From: Clostridiales bacterium
GTDB lineage: Bacteria > Bacillota > Clostridia > Oscillospirales > JAAYOS01
DNA length: 5,558 nucleotides
Assembly (NCBI GenBank): GCA_012521525.1
Contig: JAAYMG010000358.1
Span: forward strand, 1 to 5,558
Direction: 5' to 3'
Shown here one piece after another: positions 1-5,558 of this stretch (its first letter is position 1; the number at the start of each line of letters is the position of its first letter). Both the position numbers and the translations under genes were made by a program. Below the pieces are notes generated by a model. The model worked only from the letters and a program-made list of their open reading frames with translations, was not told the DNA's origin and did no database searches.

Positions 1-1530
1 AAGTTTGAGCTCTCTTCTTTCGATATACAGCCTGTGTTTCTTCCGGATCTCACTATCGACCCCGGCTTCCGTCAAAAAATCATAAAATGCCGTTATGATT
101 TCCGAAGCCGGAAGGACTTTTCCGGCCGGAGCCCTTTCGATGAGCCGGACAAACGGAGACATCACCCTGGATCGTATTTCGTTGATCCTGTCAAGCTCCC
201 TTTCCGCTCTTTCGTCGAACGGTTCGGAAAATCCCCTGGGGTTCATCGTCCACTTCTCTTTGGATGTCCATCTCCGGCCCCTGATATTCCATGCGATAAC
301 GTAGTTTTCCAGTCTGCAGCAATCTTCATACGGTATTCCTGCCAGCCCCGTTTTCAGGTATCGGAAGACATCGTTGTACGAGAAATTCCGGAGTATGACG
401 TCTATAGCCGATTCAATAGCCGCAATGGCCGGCTTTTTTATTATCTCATCCATCCTGTCGGAAAAAAGAGGTATGTTCCAGGCTTCAAACACTGCTTCGA
501 CGATCCCGGAATACAAGTTATAATCGGGAAACGCCACAACGATATCTTTGTACCTGTAGTTTTCATCCCTGCAAAGCCTGATGATTTCGGACGCTGCCTG
601 CTCGACCTCTTCCCACCGGTCCGATGCTGCGTGAAGTGATATTGCTTTACATTGGCTGCTATATTTTGCCGGATCACTTCTGAACAGGTTCCTGCGGAGG
701 TGAGCCAGGGGATTTACTTTACTTTGGTCATATTCCGTAAGGTTTTCTTCAGATATCGGTGAACCAGTTGACAGCGCGATCCTGCGCAGGCGTTCGATCG
801 ATTTTACATATCCGTAAAAAGCACTGTCGATCTGATCTGCAGAGTCTTCGTTCATCAAGGTGGGGTCAAAATCAAAAGCAGCCGTCACCTTATTCGATTT
901 AAGGATAAACAATCTGATGATTTCCAGTTCCTGCGGCGTAAACTCGGTGAAACCGCCGATATATACGGTCTTGCCAACGGCATAGTCGCCTTCTTCAAGC
1001 TTTTCGATCAGACGAGCCGCAAGGTCTGCGGGGTCTTTTACGTTCCTGCCGAGCACAGAGTCATATGCACTGTAAATAAGAGAAAGGTCAACGAGCTTTC
1101 CGCTGATCAAACCGTTGTTTTCTTCGACGGTTTGCGCAAACTGGCTGCATGAGATCCCATGGGTCTTGAACTCGTCTATCAGTCTTACCAGATTTTGCAG
1201 ATATTCAGGTTTGTTTATCTGTTCGCCAAAGGACTTCAGCTTTTCCGACACCGAGCGTATTGCCAGCCGCATTGCAAGCATTCGTCCGCTTTCGTCAAGC
1301 ACTTCTTCCGCAAGCCCGCCAAGTTCTCCAAAAACTCTGTCTGCCAGGCGCTTGACAGTCAATACTTCACAGTAAAGGGAAACCGAGTCTCCGCAAAACT
1401 CGCATAGCATACGTTCGGCTTCGTGGGAGTAGTGCTGCGGAACGATCAGGATTTGATCAGTTACGCCTCTGATCATGGCCTCTTTGATCTTCCTGTATAC
1501 ACTGTTTTTTCCATAAAGAAGCTCCAACAT
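1..1530 (-). CDS. addB: AddB, helicase/nuclease subunit B of AddAB (RexB-like), 3'-truncated by window edge
   Basis: The minus-strand frame is open for 510 codons from ATG 1530-1528 to base 1 with no stop. AddB proteins are usually about 1,150 residues, so this is the N-terminal half. It is the inactivated-helicase subunit of AddAB, which processes double-strand breaks for RecA. Visible family features are ILIVPQHYSHEAER (residues 27-40), a VLTVKRLADRVF strand-helix (56-67), YIGGFTEFTPQE (190-201), the RYKDIVVAFPDYNLYSGIVE block (326-345) and the N-Y-V-I-AWNIRGRRW block (409-421). The PD-(D/E)XK nuclease domain and Fe-S cysteines expected at the C-terminus lie outside the window. The GRxGSGK-type Walker A normally near residue 7 is degenerate (G7...Y12-R13-K14). 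An in-frame ATG at 1551-1549 is rejected because the GGGAGGGG ribosome site (1538-1545) lies between it and the chosen ATG. addA is the expected next gene, outside the window. Confidence 0.92.
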   Translation of the reverse strand, partial: MLELLYGKNSVYRKIKEAMIRGVTDQILIVPQHYSHEAERMLCEFCGDSVSLYCEVLTVKRLADRVFGELGGLAEEVLDESGRMLAMRLAIRSVSEKLKSFGEQINKPEYLQNLVRLIDEFKTHGISCSQFAQTVEENNGLISGKLVDLSLIYSAYDSVLGRNVKDPADLAARLIEKLEEGDYAVGKTVYIGGFTEFTPQELEIIRLFILKSNKVTAAFDFDPTLMNEDSADQIDSAFYGYVKSIERLRRIALSTGSPISEENLTEYDQSKVNPLAHLRRNLFRSDPAKYSSQCKAISLHAASDRWEEVEQAASEIIRLCRDENYRYKDIVVAFPDYNLYSGIVEAVFEAWNIPLFSDRMDEIIKKPAIAAIESAIDVILRNFSYNDVFRYLKTGLAGIPYEDCCRLENYVIAWNIRGRRWTSKEKWTMNPRGFSEPFDERAERELDRINEIRSRVMSPFVRLIERAPAGKVLPASEIITAFYDFLTEAGVDSEIRKKHRLYIERRELKL

Positions 1531-1537
1531 ATGAACA

Positions 1538-1545
1538 CCCCTCCC
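1538..1545 (-). promoter_or_regulatory. Ribosome binding site of addB
   Basis: The minus strand reads GGGAGGGG seven bases before the ATG at 1530-1528. It lies downstream of a second in-frame ATG (1551-1549), so it decides the start codon. Confidence 0.8.
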
Positions 1546-1568
1546 GAACATATGGAACTAATAATACG

Positions 1569-1597
1569 ATTATACACTGTTTCGACTGCATTCGCAA
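1569..1597 (-). promoter_or_regulatory. Sigma-A type promoter of addB
   Basis: On the minus strand TTGCGA (1597-1592) is separated by exactly 17 bases from a perfect TATAAT (1574-1569). Initiation would fall near 1562, giving a leader of about 30 bases before the addB ATG. The -35 box begins only six bases after the base of the 1604-1656 hairpin, so termination of spoIIR and initiation of addB are packed together. Confidence 0.75.
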
Positions 1598-1603
1598 TTT
1601 TAT

Positions 1604-1656
1604 AAGAGCAGTTTTTCAAAGCCCTGCATAATTTAGGCTTTTTGAAAACTGCTCTT
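1604..1656 (-). terminator. Long hairpin between spoIIR and addB, possible terminator
   Basis: Arms 1604-1623 and 1636-1656 are inverted repeats around a 12-base loop. They share AAGAGCAG/CTGCTCTT at the base, a TTTT-CAAA/TTTG-AAAA middle and GCC/GGC at the tip, with one or two small bulges. It sits 33 bases beyond the spoIIR stop and just upstream of the addB promoter, where a terminator is expected. It has no clean U tail on either strand (the minus strand continues ATAAAATTGCG), so termination is an inference and another role is possible. Confidence 0.5.
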
Positions 1657-1689
1657 GATATAGGAACATTCGTTTTTCGCAGCCTGTTT

Positions 1690-2322
1690 TTATTTCTTAA
1701 TGCTGATATATTCAATCAGTTTTTCAAGCAATTCAAGGATCCTGAACCTGAATACCACGGTTTCGTTTTGCTCTGAGATCAGTCTTATCTCGTTTTCCGA
1801 AAGACCTGCAGCCCTGGCGGCTTCTTCAAATTCCTGCGCTCCGGCAAAGCAAAGAGGAGGAAAAACGACACACCACCAATTCTTCCCGCTTCCCTCGCCT
1901 ATAATGACTCTCAGCGATTTATAGAGACCCGCAGGCAGGCTAAAGGTGTCATAGTTTCGAGTCGGATAAAACTCGTCGCTCAAATCTGCGCATACTTCGT
2001 ATGTACAGCCTTTTTTAAGAAGCACTTCTTTAGCACTGTCTTCGATCGCCGAAAGGTTTTCGGCAAGTATTTGCCCGGCTTCATCGATCCCGTTTGCCCC
2101 GCTGAGAAGCAGGTCCAACTCTTCAATGATCCTGTCACGAACGGTATGTTTCAGTGACTGGTCGAATTCACTGTCCGAATTTGCTATAACGTGAAGTCGG
2201 ATCAGTTTTGAGGATAGCTTATGCTGCTGCTGCATGCAGATATATCCTATAACCAATAAAGTACATATTGCAAGTATGGACGCGCACACCATCCTGTTAA
2301 GCAAAGTTGATTTTTGCCGCAA
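1690..2322 (-). CDS. spoIIR: SpoIIR, stage II sporulation protein R
   Basis: The 210-residue product is a secreted forespore signalling protein. In characterised Bacillus it crosses into the space between forespore and mother cell and activates the SpoIIGA protease, which cleaves pro-sigma-E. Residues 11-29 form a hydrophobic N-terminal signal or anchor. Family motifs follow: LIRLHVIANSDS (40-51), PTRNY (120-124), LPAGLYKSLRVIIGEGSG (129-146) and NWWCVVFPPLCF (148-159). The length is close to the family norm (about 200-225). The start is TTG at 2322-2320, chosen because GGAGG (2333-2329) lies six bases upstream; the next methionine (residue 11) would remove the basic N-region of the signal. 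A sigma-F-like -10 element lies just upstream and a terminator separates it from ispE, so it is probably monocistronic and forespore-specific. No internal damage is seen. Confidence 0.95.
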   Translation of the reverse strand: MRQKSTLLNRMVCASILAICTLLVIGYICMQQQHKLSSKLIRLHVIANSDSEFDQSLKHTVRDRIIEELDLLLSGANGIDEAGQILAENLSAIEDSAKEVLLKKGCTYEVCADLSDEFYPTRNYDTFSLPAGLYKSLRVIIGEGSGKNWWCVVFPPLCFAGAQEFEEAARAAGLSENEIRLISEQNETVVFRFRILELLEKLIEYISIKK

Positions 2323-2328
2323 CTTATA

Positions 2329-2333
2329 CCTCC
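2329..2333 (-). promoter_or_regulatory. Ribosome binding site fixing the TTG start of spoIIR
   Basis: GGAGG on the minus strand is followed by a six-base spacer (TATAAG) and TTG. No ATG or GTG lies at suitable spacing, so TTG is the supported start. Confidence 0.8.
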
Positions 2334-2347
2334 GAAATCTAAAACAG

Positions 2348-2357
2348 TATTTTCACC
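2348..2357 (-). promoter_or_regulatory. Putative sigma-F (forespore) -10 element of spoIIR
   Basis: The minus strand reads GGTGAAAATA, which fits the sigma-F -10 pattern GGnnAnAHTR described for Bacillus. It lies 15 bases before the GGAGG ribosome site, a sensible place for initiation. No good GYATA -35 box is present at the usual spacing of about 15 bases; that region is the U tail of the upstream terminator. spoIIR is a known sigma-F gene in Bacillus, which supports the reading, but the weak -35 keeps it tentative. Confidence 0.45.
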
Positions 2358-2373
2358 GTTTTTGCTGTTTCGG

Positions 2374-2416
2374 CAAAAAATGCCGATACTTTGTTTTCAC
2401 TACAAAGTATCGGCAT
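2374..2416 (-). terminator. Rho-independent terminator after ispE
   Basis: A perfect 14-bp stem (2380-2393 with 2403-2416) encloses a nine-base loop. On the minus strand it is followed by a run of five further U residues (2379-2375). It lies about 140 bases beyond the ispE stop and ends the DUF362-ispE transcript before spoIIR. On the plus strand the stem is followed by GTTTTC, a poorer tail, so minus-strand use is favoured. Confidence 0.85.
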
Positions 2417-2555
2417 GTTTTCTGCGGCTTATTCAAATATCGCTATACGGCACATAAAAATATGCTGTCAAAATCAAATTCAAACCGGATTTTCATGCTT
2501 TGTGACAGCTTCGGCTATCTGTCTCAAAATCCGCATTCCGTACCACTCTCACGTA

Positions 2556-3428
2556 CTACTCGCATCTTAACATAAAAACCTGACTGTGGCTTTTCTCAAA
2601 GAATGAAGCTGCCGAATCCGCCGCGCCTTTATCATCGAATATCCCGAATACGGCTGAGCCGCTTCCGCTCATCGATGCTCCCAGCGCGCCGTTTCGCATC
2701 AGGACTCTTTTTATCTCTGAAATCCCTTTTATCTTCTTAACTGCGACCTCTTCGAGCACATTGAAGACCCTGCTCGATATCCCGCAAAGGTCTCCTGCCT
2801 TCAGGGCATTCACAGCGCCGGCGGTATCGGGACGAACCTGGCTTTTTGCGACCGTGTACTCCGAGAAAAGCTGGGCCGTAGAAATTGATGCCCTGGGTTT
2901 GACAATGACTATATAGCATGACGGGATCCTGGCAAGAGGAGTCATTATTTCACCGATCCCTTCACAGAGCGCGCATCCGCCGATCAGGCAGAAAGGAACA
3001 TCGGCGCCCACCCTTGCTCCAATGTCGACCAGGCTCTTCTCGTCAAAGGGGGATCCGAAATACTCATTCAGTAATTTGAGGACGGCGGCCGCGTTGGCGC
3101 TGCCACCTCCAAGCCCGGCTCCAACGGGGATCCTTTTCCTGATGTCGATCAGGATACCGGTATTTTTTTCCGATATCCGGACCAACTTCCCCAGTTCATC
3201 AATAAACAGTCTGGCAGCCTTTGCGGCTATATTGGTCTCGGCCCTGATAAACGGCAGGTTTGTCGTTGCACGAATGCCCTCACCCTGTCCGATCATGACC
3301 TCGATCTCATCCTCAAGAGGGACTTGATGCATTATGGTCGAGAGGTTGTGATATCCGTCGGGACGCCGGTCCAAAACATCAAGAGTGAGATTGATTTTAG
3401 CCGGGGCCGTCGTCCGAAGCTTGATCAT
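2556..3428 (-). CDS. ispE: IspE, 4-diphosphocytidyl-2-C-methyl-D-erythritol kinase
   Basis: This 290-residue cytosolic GHMP kinase phosphorylates the 2-hydroxyl of CDP-methylerythritol with ATP, the fourth step of the non-mevalonate (MEP) isoprenoid pathway. The N-terminus has APAKINLTLDV (residues 8-18) with the conserved lysine K11, then RRPDGYHNL (21-29). The glycine-rich ATP loop PVGAGLGGGSANAAA spans 101-115. GADVPF (141-146) carries the presumed catalytic aspartate D143. The third GHMP motif GASMSGSGSAVFGIF spans 250-264. Length matches the family. The ATG directly abuts the TAA of the preceding DUF362 gene, and its ribosome site (AAGGAAG, about 3435-3441) lies inside the last codons of that gene, so the two are almost certainly co-transcribed and probably translationally coupled. 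No key residue is missing. Confidence 0.97.
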   Translation of the reverse strand: MIKLRTTAPAKINLTLDVLDRRPDGYHNLSTIMHQVPLEDEIEVMIGQGEGIRATTNLPFIRAETNIAAKAARLFIDELGKLVRISEKNTGILIDIRKRIPVGAGLGGGSANAAAVLKLLNEYFGSPFDEKSLVDIGARVGADVPFCLIGGCALCEGIGEIMTPLARIPSCYIVIVKPRASISTAQLFSEYTVAKSQVRPDTAGAVNALKAGDLCGISSRVFNVLEEVAVKKIKGISEIKRVLMRNGALGASMSGSGSAVFGIFDDKGAADSAASFFEKSHSQVFMLRCE

Positions 3429-4586
3429 TTACAACTTCCTTTCAGGTCTCTTAAGTCTTCTTGTCAGTTCTATCGCCTGTACAGGACATATCTCATGGCA
3501 GCAGTAACATCTGATACATCCCGAATAATCGGGTTCCGCCTTTTTGTTCCTGATGGAAATGACTTGTCTTGGGCATATTTCGACGCACTTTTCGCACGCA
3601 ATGCATTTTTCGGTCATTACCGGCCATGGTGTCAAAACGTCAGACAGCCTGCGATGTACTTTTTTGGGCAGTACATATCTTGATACAATGCCTATCAGGG
3701 AACTCTTTCCCCTGCTAGACGGAGGCATGAATTCTGTCCTGAACTCATTGGGATCGTCCCCCGCAAAAGACAGGTCGGATACTTTCGATACAACGAGCTT
3801 CCTTTCGGCGGCTTCAGTCAGGACGGGTACCTTTGATGCCGGGAGCGACACCAGGTCACACATTGCCATATCCAGAGCGTACGGGTTCAAGGAAGCACCT
3901 ATAACGCCGACATGCTTCGGCACTCCGGCAGACGGACCGTCTCCCTCCATACCCACGACACCGTCGATCACGGAAAGATCCGGCTTAATAAGTTCGCACA
4001 AATCCACAAGGACTGCATTGAATCTGTAACTGTTTGGATACCTGGAATGAAACGCCGCCTTTTCCAGGCCGGGAATACATCCGAACAGATTCTTTGTTGC
4101 ACCCGTGTAGTATGCAAGGCCGTGTGTTTTCAGTTTTGCAACGCTTACAACGATATCTGCATCCAAAACCGGTGTAAGTATGTCAAACTCTTTTGCATAT
4201 TTACCTTCGGGAAATTCAACTCGCCTGAAGGACAGGTCGAAGTTCAGGCTTGCACCGGAGTTCTTCGCTGCGGTATCCATACCGCAAACTGAGTAGACCC
4301 GGCGAAGTGATGCGGCATTATATATTCCGCCGGGACTGTCGGCAACCGTGACCCGCGCTCCGGCGGCCACAAATTCTTTTGCCAGAGCCTCTACGACCGA
4401 AGGATGAGTAGTGACCGACTTTTCAGGCCTGTATGCAGATAACAGGTTTGCCTTTAGCAGAACATGCTTGCCTTCGGGCCGAAAGGCGGATACACCGCCC
4501 AAAGGTTCAAGTACACGTCGTACTGCTTCGTCGACGGTTTGTTGCCGGTAATCAACGCATCGCACAATACTGACGGTTTTTTCCAT
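3429..4586 (-). CDS. DUF362 domain protein with C-terminal 2x[4Fe-4S] ferredoxin domain
   Basis: This 385-residue protein has no signal peptide or membrane segment, so it is probably cytosolic. Residues about 38-245 form a DUF362 domain, recognisable from LLKANLL (43-49), HPSVVEAL (61-68), VADSPGG (81-87), KLKTH (151-155), GATKNLFG (162-169) and DGVVGMEGDGP (208-218). A linker with a basic stretch (about 290-320) leads to a bacterial-ferredoxin-type domain with two CxxCxxCxxxCP motifs (C328/C331/C334/C338 and C357/C360/C363/C367), each expected to help bind one [4Fe-4S] cluster. The second motif carries an additional cysteine, C362. The domain pair is common in anaerobes, but I know of no firmly assigned reaction for this subgroup; electron transfer or a redox-linked role is only inferred. 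The start at ATG 4586-4584 is supported by AGAAGGG about six bases upstream. It has its own likely promoter and is fused end to start with ispE. Confidence 0.9.
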   Translation of the reverse strand: MEKTVSIVRCVDYRQQTVDEAVRRVLEPLGGVSAFRPEGKHVLLKANLLSAYRPEKSVTTHPSVVEALAKEFVAAGARVTVADSPGGIYNAASLRRVYSVCGMDTAAKNSGASLNFDLSFRRVEFPEGKYAKEFDILTPVLDADIVVSVAKLKTHGLAYYTGATKNLFGCIPGLEKAAFHSRYPNSYRFNAVLVDLCELIKPDLSVIDGVVGMEGDGPSAGVPKHVGVIGASLNPYALDMAMCDLVSLPASKVPVLTEAAERKLVVSKVSDLSFAGDDPNEFRTEFMPPSSRGKSSLIGIVSRYVLPKKVHRRLSDVLTPWPVMTEKCIACEKCVEICPRQVISIRNKKAEPDYSGCIRCYCCHEICPVQAIELTRRLKRPERKL

Positions 4587-4618
4587 GCAAACCCTTCTCT
4601 CATGAATATTTCCGGTTA

Positions 4619-4647
4619 ATTAAACACGCCGGACTTTTTTGCGGCAA
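4619..4647 (-). promoter_or_regulatory. Probable sigma-A promoter of DUF362-ispE
   Basis: On the minus strand TTGCCG (4647-4642, four of six consensus bases) is separated by 17 bases from TTTAAT (4624-4619, five of six). Initiation near 4612 would leave a short leader with the AGAAGGG ribosome site before the ATG at 4586. This suggests DUF362-ispE can be transcribed independently of the aminotransferase gene. Confidence 0.55.
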
Positions 4648-4697
4648 TGCGAAAACGATTTTGAATGCATCATTCCGTTGATATAATGTTCTTCTGA

Positions 4698-4735
4698 TAA
4701 TATCAACTCTGTTTCATGATATCAACTCTGTTTCA
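4698..4735. repeat. Two tandem 19-bp repeats over the aminotransferase stop codon
   Basis: The units 4717-4735 and 4698-4716 read TGAAACAGAGTTGATATCA and TGAAACAGAGTTGATATTA on the minus strand, 18 of 19 bases identical. The first unit holds the last codons and TGA stop of the aminotransferase gene; the second is an untranslated duplicate. An inverted third copy of the core gttgatat is at 4677-4684 and can pair with atatcaac at 4700-4707. It is either a simple slippage duplication or a repeated protein-binding site. Confidence 0.8.
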
Positions 4736-5558
4736 GTTCATTTACAAACAGCTCTATCCTGCGCAGAGCTTCGATGATATCTTCAACGGATGCCGCATAG
4801 CAGCAGCGGATATGCCCTTCACCGCTCTTCCCGAATGCTGTGCCCGGAATAGCCGCAACTTTATATCTTAGCAGGAGCTTTTCACAGAACTCTTCGGAAG
4901 TCAGACCCGTTGAGCGGATGCTCGGAAAGACATAAAATGCTCCCAGGGCTTCAAAGCAGTCCAGCCCTATCTTCCTGAATCCGTCAATTATGAGCCGACG
5001 CCTTTGATTGTAGTCCTGCTGCATGTGTTCGATATCCCGGTCACCTTCCCTGAGTGCTTCTATCGCGGCATATTGGCTTGTTGTAGGCGCACACATTATG
5101 GCATACTGGTGTATTTTCAGCATTTGTCTGATGACGGGTTCCGGTCCTGCTGCATAGCCCATCCGCCAGCCGGTCATAGAGTAGCACTTTGAAAACCCGT
5201 TTACAACGATCGTGCGATCTTTCATACCTTCTATATTGGCAATAGAAACGTGTTTGCCTTCGTAAGTAAGTTCCGCGTAAATTTCATCGCTTACTATCAT
5301 TATGTTTGTCTCTGAAAGGACTTCGGCGATAGACTCCAGATGTTTCCTCTCCATTATCGCGCCGGTAGGATTGTTCGGATATGGAAGGATAAGGAGCTTT
5401 GTCCTCGGAGTGATCGCGTTTTTGAGTTCTTCGGCCGTCAGCCTGAACTCATTTTCCGCCTTTGTTTCAATGATGACCGGCTTTCCTCCCATCAATATCA
5501 CTATGGGAGCATAGCAAACGAATGAAGGCTGCGGTATTATAACTTCATCACCGGGATC
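4722..5558 (-). CDS. Class I/II PLP-dependent aminotransferase, N-terminus outside window
   Basis: The frame is open from base 5558 to the TGA at 4724-4722, giving 278 residues. The family is usually about 380-400, so roughly the first 110 residues are missing and no start codon is in the window. The fragment begins DPGDEVIIPQPSFVCY, typical of fold-type I aspartate-aminotransferase-like enzymes. Numbered within the fragment: NNPTG (62-66); SDEIY (90-94) with D91 for the PLP ring nitrogen; GFSKCYSMTGWR (121-132) with K124 as Schiff-base lysine; GHIRCCYA (248-255) with R251 for the substrate carboxylate. All key residues are present. The enzyme transfers amino groups between an amino acid and a 2-oxo acid in the cytosol. 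Exact substrates cannot be read from the sequence; it resembles the AlaT/PatA-like group, so alanine, aspartate, aromatic acids or diaminopimelate derivatives are all possible. A GTG at fragment codon 20 is internal, not a start. Confidence 0.93.
   Translation of the reverse strand, partial: DPGDEVIIPQPSFVCYAPIVILMGGKPVIIETKAENEFRLTAEELKNAITPRTKLLILPYPNNPTGAIMERKHLESIAEVLSETNIMIVSDEIYAELTYEGKHVSIANIEGMKDRTIVVNGFSKCYSMTGWRMGYAAGPEPVIRQMLKIHQYAIMCAPTTSQYAAIEALREGDRDIEHMQQDYNQRRRLIIDGFRKIGLDCFEALGAFYVFPSIRSTGLTSEEFCEKLLLRYKVAAIPGTAFGKSGEGHIRCCYAASVEDIIEALRRIELFVNELKQS

Noticed and set aside
34..639. A 201-codon plus-strand open frame at the left end
   Set aside because: It lies wholly opposite addB, whose frame has clear family motifs over the whole span. 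The plus-strand product has no recognisable domain and is a shadow of the coding strand.
2493..2552. A 19-codon minus-strand frame starting at GTG just after the ispE stop
   Set aside because: It has no convincing ribosome site, resembles nothing I recognise, and falls in the region that forms alternative hairpins.
2234..2575. A 113-codon plus-strand open frame across the spoIIR-ispE gap
   Set aside because: It overlaps the spoIIR start, the terminator and the ispE end in the opposite direction. I see no family motif and no good ribosome site.
3544..4292. Overlapping plus-strand frames opposite the DUF362 gene (3544-4029 and 3912-4292)
   Set aside because: They are antisense to a gene with clear domain motifs and cysteine clusters, and show no recognisable protein features.
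4661..4687. TATAAT on the plus strand (4682-4687) with TTGAAT 15 bases upstream, a possible antisense promoter into the aminotransferase gene
   Set aside because: The spacing is short, the -35 match is modest and no plus-strand gene or RNA follows. The -10 overlaps the gttgatat dyad, so the match may be chance.
4650..4721. A terminator for the aminotransferase gene
   Set aside because: Only weak dyads are present (GAATG-atg-CATTC at 4663-4675 and the gttgatat dyad), and none is followed by a U tract on the minus strand.
5499..5501. GTG as the start of a shorter aminotransferase
   Set aside because: The frame continues upstream with a well-conserved family segment (DPGDEVIIPQPSFVCY), so this codon is internal valine.

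Overview
The window looks like ordinary chromosome from an endospore-forming, low-to-moderate GC Gram-positive bacterium of the class Clostridia. The evidence is a spoIIR gene, an AddB-type (not RecC) recombination subunit, the non-mevalonate isoprenoid gene ispE, strong GGAGG-type ribosome binding sites and a TTG start. An Oscillospiraceae/Ruminococcaceae-like source is my guess from the flavour of the AddB and aminotransferase sequences; it is not proven here. All five genes I can support lie on the minus strand, and the window cuts both outer genes.

In the direction of transcription (right to left) the layout is as follows. (1) The 3' part of a class I/II PLP-dependent aminotransferase, 5558-4722. 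(2) A 135-bp gap with a 19-bp tandem repeat over the aminotransferase stop codon and a likely sigma-A promoter. (3) A DUF362 protein with a C-terminal 2x[4Fe-4S] ferredoxin domain, 4586-3429. (4) ispE, 3428-2556, whose ATG directly follows the DUF362 stop codon (TAAATG). (5) A 233-bp gap with an intrinsic terminator and a sigma-F-like -10 element. (6) spoIIR, 2322-1690, starting at TTG. (7) A 159-bp gap with a long hairpin and a near-consensus sigma-A promoter. (8) The first 510 codons of addB, 1530-1, running off the left edge.

The sequence suggests three or four transcription units. DUF362-ferredoxin and ispE are tightly coupled and end at a clear terminator. spoIIR is probably a single gene read in the forespore. 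addB begins a new vegetative unit, presumably continuing into addA outside the window. The aminotransferase shows no convincing terminator of its own, so read-through into DUF362 is possible.

I saw no mobile element, CRISPR array, tRNA, rRNA or convincing novel system. The points worth a second look are small: a degenerate Walker A in AddB, a duplicated gene end at the aminotransferase stop, translational coupling of an uncharacterised Fe-S protein to ispE, and alternative RNA structures downstream of ispE.
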